Assembly: GCF_019249795.2 (NCBI RefSeq)
Contig: NZ_CP156891.1
Location: 1,754,001-1,818,000, forward strand
Reading direction: 5' to 3'
DNA length: 64,000 nt
Origin: Segatella copri
Lineage (GTDB): Bacteria > Bacteroidota > Bacteroidia > Bacteroidales > Bacteroidaceae
Position numbers and translations under genes: made by a program. The first letter of the stretch is position 1. Every line of letters begins with the position of its first letter. The notes under the pieces were generated by a model. It saw only the letters and a list, made by a program, of their open reading frames with translations. It did no database searches and was not told the origin of the DNA. Shown here piece after piece: positions 36,332-47,283 of the stretch.

Positions 36332-39046
36332 TTAGTAGAACAGCCAATCAATCGCCTTATCGGCACCTGAGAGGCCGGCATCGCGAGCGGTAATCTTATC
36401 GCCCGTAGCACCGAGCACTAGCAGGAAGCCTTTTGGCAGGAGCAGGGTGTGCTTGCCGGCAGCAAACTCGTACTTGTGGATGTTCACCTGTGGCATGCCG
36501 TCGATGCGGATGGCGCTGGTGAGCTGTGGCTCTGCCTGACCGTAATCGTTGGCTGTGGCATCGGTCTCCAACTTCGGAGCCTTGGCATATTTCATCTGGT
36601 CATCACGGAAATAACCTATCAAGAGCTGCACAGGCTTCTTGGTGGTAAAGATGAGCGAGGTAGATGCGCCACGCTGCTTGCTGCTGTTCATCACGTAAGC
36701 ATTCATACCTGCCAACTCAGGAGCAAAATCGGTTACTACACTATCCAAATCGTTGAAGAGCTTGGCACCCTTGGCTATTTTCACAGTCTTGAAATTAGCC
36801 TCGCCATTGATATTCTCCATCTGGAAAGCACCCGTCTGTTGGGTTGCATCCTTCAAAGGCTTGATATCCTCTGCCTTCATCTTGTAGGTACCCGCAGCCT
36901 GAGCCTTGAGCATGGCGATATTCTTCTTCAGATTCGCCAACTCCTGCTCATATTTTGGTAAGAGTTCGCTCCAATGCTTCATGTTGCCGCCATCACCTCC
37001 GATAGGGATGCGGCGCTGGGCGGTCTGCATCGAATTGGCATAGAGATAGGTATCCTTGGTGAGATCCACCAGCTGACGGTAATATTCCAGACTCTTTTCG
37101 AGTAGCGGAACGGCAGCATCCAATTCCTTGATATCCTTACTCCACTTATAGTTGAGCACGTGCTGAGCTGCCTTCACCTTCCAGCCGAAAGCGTAGGCAA
37201 AAGCACGGTAGCAATACATATCGTTCTGAAGACGGCGGAACTCATCCTGATTGCCGGTTACACGACTCGCTACGGCATCGATGGCAGCCACAGCCTTGTC
37301 GCCGTGAGCCTCGGTCTGAGCTACGATATCGAGTGGCAACTCACCCACATGAGGCTGATGCTTCCACTCCTTCTCTACATATTCGATGAGTTTCTCGCCC
37401 TCAGGACCGCAACTCTCATAGAAACCAGGATAGATGGTGTACTTATATGGATTCACTAGCTGACTCATGAACATACCCAGGAGCAGCGTCTGGCGGTTGC
37501 CCTCGGTAATACCGAAACGGCGGAGGAGCTTAGGCGCAATCTCACCGCTCTCATCGTATGCCTTGCGAATGCTGTCGGCAACAGCGGCATCAGTAGCATA
37601 GTAATCGGCAAGCACCTTATCCCAGTAATTACCCTCGGCAGCTACATCGCGACGGCAGTTCCAGGCATATCTTCCCCATGTCTTGTACCACATCCAGTCG
37701 CGGTCTAACTGCTTCTCGCGCTTTCCGCCAGGCAATTTATCTGCCGTATAAGGCCAATCCCAGTAACTGGCCTGCGGATAGAGATGCAGGGCATTGGCAT
37801 GATGAACATCGTGCATCGCCGTTACCGCCTTCTGAACGAACGAAGGAGATGACCAGCGGAATGGTTCGAGATTGGCAAGGATATGCACGTTGCTTATATG
37901 GGTAGAACCCAGGGCTGCCAAATCAGTATGAATCTTGGTCCAAGGACCACGAGGCTGATAGGTGGTAAGCGACTCTCCATTATACTTATGCATCGTATAG
38001 AGGTTCTTGTAGAGCGGCAGCGCTGCCTCCATCACCATCTTGCAGTCGGTATCGTGGGCACGGAGCAGGACTGGCGGTTCGTCGGTTCTTCCCAAAGCCT
38101 TCAGTCCGTCCTTGACACCCGGGATGATGGTCTTGGTCATCCATTCCACATCATCCTCGTAGGTATTCATCGCCTCACCGAGACAGACGAGCAAGCCTAC
38201 ATTGGGATATTTCTCGATGAAGGCAGCTACCGACTTGCGGGTATAATCGCTGATGAGCGGAGTGATAGGACGGTGACGGTCCTGTGTCTTCAAACCATAA
38301 TGATCAGCAAAAGGCTTGGAGAGGATGATGTTGTAGAACATCTGAATGACGAAGATGCCACGGCGGTCAGCCTCCCTGGTCAGGAACGAGAACATCTCTT
38401 CGTTCTTCTTGAAGGTAGCCTCATCCACCTCAAGGGCGAAAGGATAATCCTTCAGTTTGACGAGCGAAGCAAAAGGGTGACCATTCCAGAGATAGAGCGA
38501 ATTCATCTTGTTGTCTACGAGCATATCGAGATACTGAATCCACTGTTCCTTGTCATAAAACCAAGGGAAATTCTCAGGGGTATAAGGGTATTCGTAAACC
38601 TGATGGCCCGGTAGATAAACGGTTTTCTGCAAACCTACACAAGCACCACGGAGCACCATTTCAGGCGCATCCTCCTGCATCAGCGGCACATTGAGAGAAC
38701 CATGCTGAGCCACGTATTCAGCAATTTCGTTACAGCCGTAGATGACACCCGAGCCATCATTTCCCTGCAACTGGATTTTCTTTCCCTTGCGGGTCCATGA
38801 GAAACCTTCCTTCTTCAGTCCGGCAGTATCCTTGGCTTGCGAGAGCGAAATGCGATATTCGCCCTTCTTGCCGTTCACCACAGTAGGGAAGCCCAAACGG
38901 TTGAGCTTCTTCTGCAAGTATTCAGCAGCATACTGTTCCCGATTAGAAGCCGTCTTTTCGGTCAGGATATTCACTTTCTGGGCAAAGGATACAGATGGAA
39001 TCAGCACGAGGGCTGCCATCACAAAAATATTTTGTACTTTTATCAT
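36332..39046 (-). CDS. GH138-like alpha-D-galacturonidase (RG-II chain A)
   Basis: The protein has 904 residues. A signal peptide (ends SFAQ) precedes an N-terminal alpha/beta domain of the alpha-glucuronidase type (REQYAAEYLQKKLNRLGF, GSGVIYGCNEIAEYVAQ), a TIM barrel, a helical domain (about residues 470-720) and a C-terminal beta-sandwich. E291 (LVCLGEAMN) and E358 (KYNGESL) have the same 67-residue spacing as E294/E361, which I recall for characterised GH138 enzymes of RG-II chain A, and the overall length agrees. It is a single-gene unit between promoter element D and a hairpin terminator. The family call rests on memory of those residues and domain order. A GH67/GH115-type enzyme is the alternative. 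Confidence 0.72.
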   Translation of the reverse strand: MIKVQNIFVMAALVLIPSVSFAQKVNILTEKTASNREQYAAEYLQKKLNRLGFPTVVNGKKGEYRISLSQAKDTAGLKKEGFSWTRKGKKIQLQGNDGSGVIYGCNEIAEYVAQHGSLNVPLMQEDAPEMVLRGACVGLQKTVYLPGHQVYEYPYTPENFPWFYDKEQWIQYLDMLVDNKMNSLYLWNGHPFASLVKLKDYPFALEVDEATFKKNEEMFSFLTREADRRGIFVIQMFYNIILSKPFADHYGLKTQDRHRPITPLISDYTRKSVAAFIEKYPNVGLLVCLGEAMNTYEDDVEWMTKTIIPGVKDGLKALGRTDEPPVLLRAHDTDCKMVMEAALPLYKNLYTMHKYNGESLTTYQPRGPWTKIHTDLAALGSTHISNVHILANLEPFRWSSPSFVQKAVTAMHDVHHANALHLYPQASYWDWPYTADKLPGGKREKQLDRDWMWYKTWGRYAWNCRRDVAAEGNYWDKVLADYYATDAAVADSIRKAYDESGEIAPKLLRRFGITEGNRQTLLLGMFMSQLVNPYKYTIYPGFYESCGPEGEKLIEYVEKEWKHQPHVGELPLDIVAQTEAHGDKAVAAIDAVASRVTGNQDEFRRLQNDMYCYRAFAYAFGWKVKAAQHVLNYKWSKDIKELDAAVPLLEKSLEYYRQLVDLTKDTYLYANSMQTAQRRIPIGGDGGNMKHWSELLPKYEQELANLKKNIAMLKAQAAGTYKMKAEDIKPLKDATQQTGAFQMENINGEANFKTVKIAKGAKLFNDLDSVVTDFAPELAGMNAYVMNSSKQRGASTSLIFTTKKPVQLLIGYFRDDQMKYAKAPKLETDATANDYGQAEPQLTSAIRIDGMPQVNIHKYEFAAGKHTLLLPKGFLLVLGATGDKITARDAGLSGADKAIDWLFY

Positions 39047-39068
39047 TGTCTTAGTCTTTGTTTTATAG

Positions 39069-39098
39069 ATAAAGACGCAGTTTCCTTCTTTTTGTAAT
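39069..39098 (-). promoter_or_regulatory. PUL promoter element D (upstream of GH138)
   Basis: On the minus strand ATTACAAAA, then GTCTTTAT with a 22-nt start-to-start distance; the ATG follows about 22 nt later. Confidence 0.65.
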
Positions 39099-39135
39099 CA
39101 ATGAAGGAACTTTCGCTTGGGGAATTTAAAACAAT

Positions 39136-39165
39136 AAAAGGATAGAGTATGATATCTATCCTTTT
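39136..39165 (-). terminator. Terminator of the GH95-GH140-GH78 unit
   Basis: Perfect arms AAAAGGATAGA and TCTATCCTTTT around an 8-nt loop, 14 nt after the stop of the minus-strand gene. Confidence 0.8.
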
Positions 39166-39179
39166 TATTTACTATTTTC

Positions 39180-42100
39180 TTATTTTATCTTTTTCAAATC
39201 CACTTCCTTATACGCCACTCTCTGGCGACGCCAGGTGTAGATGCAATGCAACTTGCCATCCTTTCCCTCGATGATGCCTGGATAGGAATACTGGTTGATA
39301 GGACTGTCCTCCAGGGTGAGGAGATGGCGCCAATGGGTGCCGTCATCGCTGATGGCAAGACTCAATGGCGTGCGAGATCCCTTCTTGGTTCCCGGCAACG
39401 TCTCGAAATTGTTGTAGATGAGCACGTGTCTGCCATCCTTCAGGGTAACAGCATCCGTACCGCTCTGGTTGTTCTCGATATCGAGCAGGGTAACCGGAGT
39501 CCAGGTATCACCACCGTCGCTACTAAAACTGGTGGCAAGTTTGGCATTATGAGTACGCATCAGAACCTGCAATCTGCCATCCTTCAACTTCAGGATAGAT
39601 GGCTGGATGCTGTAGATTAATCTCGCCTTTTCTCCCTCCTTGTAGATAGGATGCTCCATATCTACCGTAGCCGAATCTACATCATCGGTACGAGGCTTCA
39701 GTTCGGCATCTACCGGACCCACATACTTCCACTTATTGGTCTTCAAATCGAGGATCTCCACATGGAATCGCCAACCATTCTTCTCGGTACTGGAACCGCA
39801 GATGAGTCTGCCGTTCACCATTTCCGGCTTGTTCTTGATAGGACCGAGGAAACCGTCTGGCAATGCCTCCGGATCACTCCAAGTCTTACCGCCATCCTTC
39901 GACTTCACAAGACAGCCCGTCCAGTCGCCAACGGTAGATCCCACCTTATAGAACAGCCATATTTCGCCATCCGGCATGGTATAGAGCACAGGGTTCCAGC
40001 AAGACTTGCGCTTCAGATTGGCAGGCAACTTGATATTGGCTGACTTAGAGCGGAAATCATATTTGTAGCCAGCAGGCACACCGAAACGGCGCAATCTGTC
40101 CTTGATAGGTCCCTTATCAGCCGGAGTCGTCTTCTCATCGATGCCCGAAAGACCCGCCTTCTTAGCCTCAGGAGTACCCAGGCGATAAACACCATCGGCA
40201 GCCAGGATAGGCTTCTCCCAAGCCTTGGCACCCTTCGGTTTCCGACTTACCCAGATGCAGACATCCGGATTGCGCTCGAAGGTACCGCCGAAGTAAGCAG
40301 CCACCAGGTCACCATTCTTCAACTGGATGATGGTAGAGGCATGAGCCGATGGGAATCCGCTGTAATCATAGAGGAATTCATCCTTCAGGATGGCAGCATC
40401 GCGGGTAGGGATTTCTACCGAATAATGATAATCGCCACTACCCACCGTTTCAACCTTGCCATCAGGCAGATAGACATCGGCTGTGGTGTTGCAAGGCACG
40501 GTGATATCCCAATCCACATGCTGCAAAGTCTTCTTCCACTGGCTCTTCACTACTCCGTATGGAGTCTCGTAATCTGCTTTTACCGATTCGCAGTTCTGAA
40601 TACTGAAGGCTGGCTTCAACACGATGTGCTTGTAAGCCACGCTGGCATCAGCCTCAGCCACCTGCTGCACGTTGACACCCTTCTGCTGGATACCTCCCAG
40701 ATACTGATAGCACCAGGTAAGCAAGTCACCCAGAAGCATCACATGATTGCCCGAATTCATCTTCGGATCAGCCTTGTCGCCATTCCAGAGTTCCCAGATG
40801 GTAGTAGCTCCGTTCTCAGCCATATAACCCCAAGACGGATAGGTGCGCTGGGTAGCCAGGAGATAAGCCACATCAGGGAAACCGTTGTCGCTCAAACCGC
40901 GAAGGAGCCAGGAGATGCCGATGACACCGCAGTTGACATGTTCCTTGGCATCGATGCAGATGCCCTTCACTACCTGCTTGATGAGTTCGCTGCGCAACTC
41001 CAGAGGAGCGATGCCGAAGGAGAGCGCCAGGAGATTGGCGGTAGAGGTATTGTTGCCATAATAGATGCTGTCTGGATAAAGCACATGACCCGGACGTCGG
41101 GAAGTTCCTGCCTTGTTGGTGAGGAACTGCCTGTTGAAGGCTTCTATCATCCCGCTTCTGCGGTCAGCCCAAACCTTAGCTTCTTCCTTCAAGCCCTGCA
41201 GGTTTGCAAACTGCTCTGCCAGCTGCAAACAGCGGATTGTATAGGCGGTGGCTATCAGCTTGCCATCGGTCTTTCGCTTCGGATCCTGACTGTGAATCAG
41301 TTCCAGTTTCTCCGGTGGCACGCACCAGTCGCCGTATTTATCCTTGGTGATGATGCCGTTCTCATCCGTATATTCAGCCAGGATATGGTTGATCCATTTT
41401 CTGATGGATGGATAAGAATCGATGATAGGCTGCCTGTTGCCAAACTGATGGTAGAGCATATCACAGGTGAAAGGCAGAGCTGCCGGCCAGGTGACATCAT
41501 CGGTATAATAATTCCAGAAAGCAGGAGCCACATCCGGGATGTTGCCATCCGAACGCTGGGCATCACAGATATCGTGCATCCACTTGCTGTAGAGTCGCTC
41601 GTTGTAAAAAACGAAACTCTCTCCCAGCGAACCCACCGTGCGGTCGCCCAACCAAGGCTGGCGCTCGTTGCGCTGCGGACAGTCTACCGGCATACCCTTG
41701 TAATTGCCGTAGATGCCCCACCATGCATTCTTCAACACCTTATTTAATATCGTATCAGAAGTCTCGATATGTCCGATGGTAGCCATCTCATCGCTCACGG
41801 TATAAGCGGTGAAATCCTCCTTGCGGGCATTCTTCATACCGGTGATGGCAGCATAGCGGAAACCATGATAGGAGAAGACCGGGCGCCAAGGCTTGCCGTT
41901 CTCCTTACCATTGCAGACATAGATATCCTCAGAGAGGGCATTGCGGAAGTTGTCGAGATACAGACTGCCGTCAGCCTGCAGTTTCTCGGCATATTTCACA
42001 CGGATGGTATCACCCTGCCTGCCACGGACCTGGAAACCGATCCAGCCCGCCATGTTCTGTCCGAAATCTACGATGAGTGTATCGTGGCGATGCTTCAGAC

Positions 42101-43166
42101 TTACCGGATGACCGAATTCCTTCTCAACCATTCCCGTCATCGGCTGCGCCATCAGCGTACCGTCAGGAATGGCACAGCGCTCGGCTTTCTGCCACTGGCT
42201 ATCGTCGAAACCAGCCTGGGTCCAGCCTTTCAGCGCCTGTTCCCTGCGGGCATCATACTCCTCGCCATCATACTCGTTGTTGCTGCGGATAGGACCATCG
42301 AAGCTCAACTTCCATGTATTGTTGGTAGCCCAGGTTTCAGTCTTTCCGTTCTCATACTCCACCTTCACGTTGATGCGGCATTTCGGATAACCGAAAAAAG
42401 GCGTCTTGTATGCCTTCTCCTGTCGCATCGGAAACATTCTTCCGTTGCCCAGTTTGATGGCGATGGCATTCTTCTCAGTCAGGAGCGAAGTGACATCGAA
42501 CGTATTGTAGTAAATAGTCTTGCGGTAATCGGTTGGTGCAGGCTGCAATGCCTGGCTGCCGCCCATACGCTGTCCGTTGACGTAGAACTCATAGACACCG
42601 AGTCCGGCAACATAAGCCAGCGCCCGCTTCACCTTACCTTTTGCCGCAAAGTCCTTGCGGATATAGCGTGCTGCTAGTCGGGTATGCATGCCTTTCTGTT
42701 CTCCAGGCTGCAGGTCTTCCAAGCCAATCCAGGTACCGCTCCATTTGGTTTCACCGAGCAGTCCGATGGTGAAGAGCTGCGGTTCGGTCCATTCCGATTT
42801 TCCTTTATTGGTAGTGATACGCACCTTCCAGTAAGCTTGAGCGCCACTCAGCAGCGCCTTGCCCTGATAAGGAATCCACAGCTGTTCATCGCTGTTGCGT
42901 TCACCGCTATCCCATAAATCCGCCTCGTTTCTATCCAGTTTTTCTCTGGAAGAAGCTACAAGAATCTGATAACTCGTCTGCACCACACCCTTCCTGTCAG
43001 AAGTAATCTGCCAGGAGAAGCGAGGGGTTGAAGTTCCGATTCCCAAAGGATTCACCCGGTTCTCCGTCCGCATCTTCACCACGTCAACATGACTGGCAGC
43101 GGAAAGCGGAAGTGCTGCCGACAGCGATGCCGTCAGCAACACACTCATCAATATATTATTCTTCAT
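39180..43166 (-). CDS. GH78 alpha-L-rhamnosidase fused to a GH33-like sialidase-fold domain
   Basis: The protein has 1328 residues. A signal peptide (ends PLSAASH) is followed by GH78 modules: a fibronectin-like start (NPLGIGTSTPRFSWQI), beta domains (RYIRKDFAAKGKVKRALAYV, RNEYDGEEYDAR-like block), the (alpha/alpha)6 barrel with DCPQRNERQPWLGDR (Asn replaces the usual Asp of RDER; the acidic Glu is kept) and ENGATTIWELWNGD, then a C-terminal beta domain. From about residue 925 a BNR/sialidase propeller begins (SAHASTIIQLKNGDLVAAYF, SKDGGKTWSDP, SSDGGDTWTPV, QYSYPGIIEGKDGK). I recall the same GH78/GH33-like pairing and the GH95, GH140, GH78-GH33 order from the B. thetaiotaomicron RG-II locus. 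It is the last gene of its unit. Confidence 0.85.
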   Translation of the reverse strand: MKNNILMSVLLTASLSAALPLSAASHVDVVKMRTENRVNPLGIGTSTPRFSWQITSDRKGVVQTSYQILVASSREKLDRNEADLWDSGERNSDEQLWIPYQGKALLSGAQAYWKVRITTNKGKSEWTEPQLFTIGLLGETKWSGTWIGLEDLQPGEQKGMHTRLAARYIRKDFAAKGKVKRALAYVAGLGVYEFYVNGQRMGGSQALQPAPTDYRKTIYYNTFDVTSLLTEKNAIAIKLGNGRMFPMRQEKAYKTPFFGYPKCRINVKVEYENGKTETWATNNTWKLSFDGPIRSNNEYDGEEYDARREQALKGWTQAGFDDSQWQKAERCAIPDGTLMAQPMTGMVEKEFGHPVSLKHRHDTLIVDFGQNMAGWIGFQVRGRQGDTIRVKYAEKLQADGSLYLDNFRNALSEDIYVCNGKENGKPWRPVFSYHGFRYAAITGMKNARKEDFTAYTVSDEMATIGHIETSDTILNKVLKNAWWGIYGNYKGMPVDCPQRNERQPWLGDRTVGSLGESFVFYNERLYSKWMHDICDAQRSDGNIPDVAPAFWNYYTDDVTWPAALPFTCDMLYHQFGNRQPIIDSYPSIRKWINHILAEYTDENGIITKDKYGDWCVPPEKLELIHSQDPKRKTDGKLIATAYTIRCLQLAEQFANLQGLKEEAKVWADRRSGMIEAFNRQFLTNKAGTSRRPGHVLYPDSIYYGNNTSTANLLALSFGIAPLELRSELIKQVVKGICIDAKEHVNCGVIGISWLLRGLSDNGFPDVAYLLATQRTYPSWGYMAENGATTIWELWNGDKADPKMNSGNHVMLLGDLLTWCYQYLGGIQQKGVNVQQVAEADASVAYKHIVLKPAFSIQNCESVKADYETPYGVVKSQWKKTLQHVDWDITVPCNTTADVYLPDGKVETVGSGDYHYSVEIPTRDAAILKDEFLYDYSGFPSAHASTIIQLKNGDLVAAYFGGTFERNPDVCIWVSRKPKGAKAWEKPILAADGVYRLGTPEAKKAGLSGIDEKTTPADKGPIKDRLRRFGVPAGYKYDFRSKSANIKLPANLKRKSCWNPVLYTMPDGEIWLFYKVGSTVGDWTGCLVKSKDGGKTWSDPEALPDGFLGPIKNKPEMVNGRLICGSSTEKNGWRFHVEILDLKTNKWKYVGPVDAELKPRTDDVDSATVDMEHPIYKEGEKARLIYSIQPSILKLKDGRLQVLMRTHNAKLATSFSSDGGDTWTPVTLLDIENNQSGTDAVTLKDGRHVLIYNNFETLPGTKKGSRTPLSLAISDDGTHWRHLLTLEDSPINQYSYPGIIEGKDGKLHCIYTWRRQRVAYKEVDLKKIK

Positions 43167-43205
43167 TTGAATTCTTCACTCTTCGTTCTTCACTCTTCAC
43201 TTTAT
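43167..43205. repeat. Intergenic repeat (TTCACTCTTCGTTCTTCACT type)
   Basis: Fills the gap between the GH140 and GH78-GH33 genes; near-identical copies at 62138-62174 and, inside a GH2 coding sequence, 6741-6774. Confidence 0.8.
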
Positions 43206-44678
43206 TTACTCATTCAAATCTCTTTTCTTACCAGCCAGACTCTGGTCTTCTATCATCTTCTGGTCTTTCTTCAGATAGTCCTTGCTGGCATCAATGGCGA
43301 TGAAAACACCATCGCTGATGCCGCGGGTAGCCTTCTGAGGAGCGAAGGTGATGATCTTGTTGTCAAACTCTCCGATGTATTCCAGCTGTCCGTTGGCAGC
43401 ATCCATCCACCATACGTTCTTTCTGCTGCCCGAAACCTTGCGGAGGTCGAGTTTCATCGGAACACAGTTGTAATTGTAAACCAGCAGATAATCGTTGCCT
43501 CGGGTAGCCAGCAGACGGTTATATCTTTCGCCATTCTCACCGGCAATAATGCTCTGGTCAGGCACACGCTCAAAGTATGGCAGAGAGAGCATCAGATTCT
43601 TGAGATGCTTCATCTGGTTGAATCCAGGATCGTTGAGCGCCACATACCAAGGCTTCTCGGCTCCATCACTTCCATAACTGGTAGGATAGCCCGGCTTCAA
43701 CATCTGCATGATGGCATTATGACCATAGGTATGGCCGCAGGAACCGGCAAAGACACTCCAGTAGGCATAGCGGCGAACGTCATAATCCTGCCAGCGCTCC
43801 TCGTTAGGATCGTGCAAGCCCTTCGGAATATCCTCGTAGCTCGGTTCGGCATCGAGCACAGGTTTGATAGGCTTGTATGCCCAGGTAGAATCCACATACA
43901 TCCAGTTGTCCTCCTCGGTATTGTCAGGGATAGGATAATCCTTATTACCCATACGCTGACCATACTTGCGATGACCACTCTGGAAGGTATGGAAATCGAG
44001 CCATTTCGCCTTGCTCCACCATTTGGCAGAAGTATATCTGCCACGAGGATGATAGGTCATGAGATGATTGTGATCGATGCTCTTGATGCTGGTAGCGAGC
44101 GACTCCCACACCTCTGGGTGGATATCACCCTGGATATCGCCACCCATCACCCAGATGATATTAGGCGAATTCTTATAGCGGTTGGCAAGGAACTTTCCGT
44201 ATGCCTTAGCCTGCTGTGCATTGATATTCTCTGCCTTTACCTGAGAACCCCAGATGGTTACCATGCCGATGTAGATGCCGTTCATCTCGGCAAGTTTGAT
44301 GATGTAGTCGAGATGATCCCAATAGCTGTAGACACCTGCAGGGTCTGCCTTTGACAAATCCCATCCGGCAGGGAGCGACTGCTGACCGTAGATATTAAAG
44401 GAAGGTGTGCCGTCCATCACCTGGATGAGAACGGTATTGAATCCCGCTACACGGCATTTCTGAAGATAATACTGTGCCTCGGCTCTATCCAGACGTTCCG
44501 GCAGAAGCCAGCCGGTATCACCCAACATGAAGAACGGCTGTCCGTTTTCAAACTGCAGGAATCGCTGGTTGGCAGAAACCTGTAATTTACCATTAGCCCA
44601 AGGCTTTTCGTTTTTAGCGGCAGAGGCAGCGGTAAAGATTCCGCAAGCCAGCGCCAATGTTATCATTATTTTTTTCAT
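43206..44678 (-). CDS. GH140 apiosidase-type endo-enzyme (DUF4038)
   Basis: The protein has 490 residues. A signal peptide (ends TAASAAKNEKP) precedes a TIM barrel with the DUF4038 opening (NGQPFFMLGDTGWLLPERL) and a C-terminal beta domain (DYLLVYNYNCVPMKLDL). D181 (IIWVMGGDIQGD) and E278 (KPVLDAEPSYED) show exactly the 97-residue spacing of D187/E284, which I recall as catalytic in BT1012, the founding GH140. The enzyme releases side chains A or B of RG-II by cutting between apiose and the galacturonan backbone. It sits between the GH95 and GH78-GH33 genes in one operon. Confidence 0.88.
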   Translation of the reverse strand: MKKIMITLALACGIFTAASAAKNEKPWANGKLQVSANQRFLQFENGQPFFMLGDTGWLLPERLDRAEAQYYLQKCRVAGFNTVLIQVMDGTPSFNIYGQQSLPAGWDLSKADPAGVYSYWDHLDYIIKLAEMNGIYIGMVTIWGSQVKAENINAQQAKAYGKFLANRYKNSPNIIWVMGGDIQGDIHPEVWESLATSIKSIDHNHLMTYHPRGRYTSAKWWSKAKWLDFHTFQSGHRKYGQRMGNKDYPIPDNTEEDNWMYVDSTWAYKPIKPVLDAEPSYEDIPKGLHDPNEERWQDYDVRRYAYWSVFAGSCGHTYGHNAIMQMLKPGYPTSYGSDGAEKPWYVALNDPGFNQMKHLKNLMLSLPYFERVPDQSIIAGENGERYNRLLATRGNDYLLVYNYNCVPMKLDLRKVSGSRKNVWWMDAANGQLEYIGEFDNKIITFAPQKATRGISDGVFIAIDASKDYLKKDQKMIEDQSLAGKKRDLNE

Positions 44679-44721
44679 TTTCTAAAGGAGTTTAGATGTT
44701 AAGGAGTGAAGATCCATGTTT

Positions 44722-47202
44722 TTAAAACAATCGGATGGTCTCTCCCTTTCGTGTTGTGATGTCATAGGTATTTGCCTTTGGCAACACCACCTTGTTGAGT
44801 TTCACTTCTGAATGATTCTGCATCTGTGGCTGTTCGAAGGCAGAGAAGAGCGGATTCGGATTCTTGCCCTTGGCAGATTTCATACCCTTAATGCCCTTTA
44901 ACCGGTTGCCTGCCGGCAGACGGAGACGGAGATTGCCACCGAGAGTAGAACGGATCTTGAGCGAGGTAATTCTGCCATTCTTCCATGCCAGTTCCTCGAT
45001 GAGGAAACCACCTCTGGTGCGGAGCCCCTGTACCTTTCCTTCAGCCTTCCAGACATCAGGAAGAGCCGGCAGAATATTGACACATCCGTCATGACTCTGC
45101 ATCAGCATTTCTGCGATACCGGCTGTACAGCCGAAGTTGCCATCTATCTGGAACGGTGGATGCGCATCGAAGAGATTGCGATAGGTTCCACCTTTCTTCT
45201 TGTTCAATCCGTAGGCGAGGAAGTGGTCATCCGTCAGGGTCAACTGGTTGTGAATCAGCTTGTAGGCATGATTACCATCCAGAAGGCGAGCCCAGAGACA
45301 AACCTTCCATCCCATCGACCAACCTGTACTCGGGTCGCCACGATGTATCAGCGAAGTACGGGCAGCATCGAAGAGTTCCGGTGTCTTCTCCGGTGTAATC
45401 TGATTACCTGGATAGAGGGCGTAGAGATGACTCACATGGCGATGATTATCCTGAGGATCATCCCAGTCCTTGATCCATTCCTGCAGCTGTCCCCACTTGC
45501 CAATCTGCATCGGAGCCATTTTTCCTAACACTTCCTTCAGATGAGCTGCATATCCGGCATCTTCTCCCAGAATCTCGCTCGCTCTGATGACAGAAGAGAA
45601 GAGTTCGTGGAGCAATTCATTATCCATCGTGGTGCCATAGCTCATGGCTATCTTTCCATCCTTCGAAGGATGCACATTCTCTGGACTCACAGCTGGCGAA
45701 ATCACGAGCCAGCCATGCTCTGGCTCCGGTATCAGCATCTCATCGAGGAAAGTGGCTGCACCTTTCATAATCGGATAAGCCTTGCGCAGAAATTCCTTGT
45801 CGCCACTATAGAGATAATGTTGCCAGAGATGGGAGGAAACCCAGGCACCACCGGTCATCCACATGCCTGATGCTGCCTTGTCAATACCACCGGTTACTCG
45901 CCAAATATCGGTATTGTGATGCAAGATCCATCCGTTCTTGCCATACATGGTCTGAGCCGATTCCTTTCCGGTTTCGCTCACTTCACGAATCAACCGGAAG
46001 AGCGGTTCGTTGAGATCGGAGAGATTGGTCATCTCTGATGGCCAGTAGTTCATCTCCATGTTGATGTTGGTGGTATACTTGCTGTCCCATGACGGGAACA
46101 TCTTATCGTTCCAGATGCCCTGCAGGTTGGCTGGCTGTGTGCCTGGCTGCGAACTGCATATCAGAAGGTATCTGCCGAAAGCATAATAGGTGGCTACGAG
46201 ATAGTTGTCGTCCTGCTGGGCAAAACGGATAAGGCGTTCGTCGGTAGGCAGATTCTGATACTTATCAGCGCCCAACCAGAGCGAGTTACGATGCATCATG
46301 CTCTGGAATTTAGCCACATGCTGCGCCATCTGTTCCCTGGCATCCTTTGCCATGGCTGTATGGAGAGCCTGCTTGCTGCGCTCCACCTCATTGCCGGTGA
46401 TATCCTTGTAGTTCACGAAGTTGGTGGCGATGGAGATATAGAGTACGGCTTCATCGGCATTCTTCACGCTGACCACGCCGTCGCGGCAGGTCTTCGCAGC
46501 CTCGCCGCCCTTGACCTGAGCCGCCATTCTGCCCATGAATCTCACCTTTCCCTTCAGACCTTCGTGCTTGGCAGCCACTCCTTCGAGTGTAGCTTCCTCG
46601 CCATCGGTACGGATGATGACATCATCGTGAGGGGAAGTGAAGTTGGCATTGAAGGTGATGCTATGAGGCTTATTGGCGGTAAATCTTACCATCACCACGT
46701 TATCGGCAAAAGAGGTGATGACCTCGCGCTGATAGGTGACACCGTGGGCTGTCCAACGGGTAAGACAACGGGCTGAATCCAGACTCAGTTCGCGATAATA
46801 CCGGGAATAGTCATCCATCCCGGGAGCCGAAATATAGACATCACCGAAAGGTTCGTAAGGCATTCCAAAGTTGGTATTCGACATGATCTTCTCGGTACAC
46901 ATATCCTGTGCCTTGCGGTATTCACCCTGCCAAATGAGGTTCTGTACGACAGGAAGAGCTGCCTTGGCATGAGGGTTCGCATTCTTGTTAGGCTGTCCTG
47001 CCCAGATGGTTTCCTCGTTCAACTGCAGGCGTTCGGTGGCTGGGATACCATATACCATGGCGCCCAACCGTCCATTGCCCAGAGGCAAGGCATCGGTCCA
47101 GACCAATGCTGGCTTGTCGTACCAGAGCTTATACGCTTGTGCTGTAGCCTGCAAAGAGAGGCAAGCCAGACAGCATATTGTGATGGTTCTTAAGATTTTC
47201 AT
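44722..47202 (-). CDS. GH95 alpha-L-fucosidase/alpha-L-galactosidase
   Basis: The protein has 826 residues with a signal peptide (ends ATAQA). The GH95 N-terminal beta domain ([27 protein letters not shown]) is followed by the (alpha/alpha)6 barrel with [15 protein letters not shown], a C-terminal catalytic segment [17 protein letters not shown] with the acidic Asp, and the beta domain at the end. Met stands in NINMEMNYW where many fucosidases have Thr, which may bear on sugar choice. In RG-II a GH95 enzyme is known to remove the terminal L-galactose of chain A. It is the first gene of the unit GH95-GH140-GH78/GH33, with promoter element G upstream. Confidence 0.9.
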   Translation of the reverse strand: MKILRTITICCLACLSLQATAQAYKLWYDKPALVWTDALPLGNGRLGAMVYGIPATERLQLNEETIWAGQPNKNANPHAKAALPVVQNLIWQGEYRKAQDMCTEKIMSNTNFGMPYEPFGDVYISAPGMDDYSRYYRELSLDSARCLTRWTAHGVTYQREVITSFADNVVMVRFTANKPHSITFNANFTSPHDDVIIRTDGEEATLEGVAAKHEGLKGKVRFMGRMAAQVKGGEAAKTCRDGVVSVKNADEAVLYISIATNFVNYKDITGNEVERSKQALHTAMAKDAREQMAQHVAKFQSMMHRNSLWLGADKYQNLPTDERLIRFAQQDDNYLVATYYAFGRYLLICSSQPGTQPANLQGIWNDKMFPSWDSKYTTNINMEMNYWPSEMTNLSDLNEPLFRLIREVSETGKESAQTMYGKNGWILHHNTDIWRVTGGIDKAASGMWMTGGAWVSSHLWQHYLYSGDKEFLRKAYPIMKGAATFLDEMLIPEPEHGWLVISPAVSPENVHPSKDGKIAMSYGTTMDNELLHELFSSVIRASEILGEDAGYAAHLKEVLGKMAPMQIGKWGQLQEWIKDWDDPQDNHRHVSHLYALYPGNQITPEKTPELFDAARTSLIHRGDPSTGWSMGWKVCLWARLLDGNHAYKLIHNQLTLTDDHFLAYGLNKKKGGTYRNLFDAHPPFQIDGNFGCTAGIAEMLMQSHDGCVNILPALPDVWKAEGKVQGLRTRGGFLIEELAWKNGRITSLKIRSTLGGNLRLRLPAGNRLKGIKGMKSAKGKNPNPLFSAFEQPQMQNHSEVKLNKVVLPKANTYDITTRKGETIRLF

Positions 47203-47236
47203 TTGTTTTTGTTTAATCGATTAAAGTACTATTTAT

Positions 47237-47266
47237 TTATAGACGCAAATGAGCCGCCTTTGTCGT
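47237..47266 (-). promoter_or_regulatory. PUL promoter element G (upstream of GH95)
   Basis: On the minus strand ACGACAAAG, then GTCTATAA with a 22-nt start-to-start distance. It is the weakest of the seven, matching ACAAA and GTCT. Confidence 0.45.
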
Positions 47267-47283
47267 CAGAAAAGACGAAAAAG

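Noticed and set aside
36332..39046. First read as a GH115 or GH67 alpha-glucuronidase
   Set aside because: The N-terminal domain is of that kind, but the length, domain order and the 67-residue spacing of the two candidate catalytic Glu fit GH138 better.
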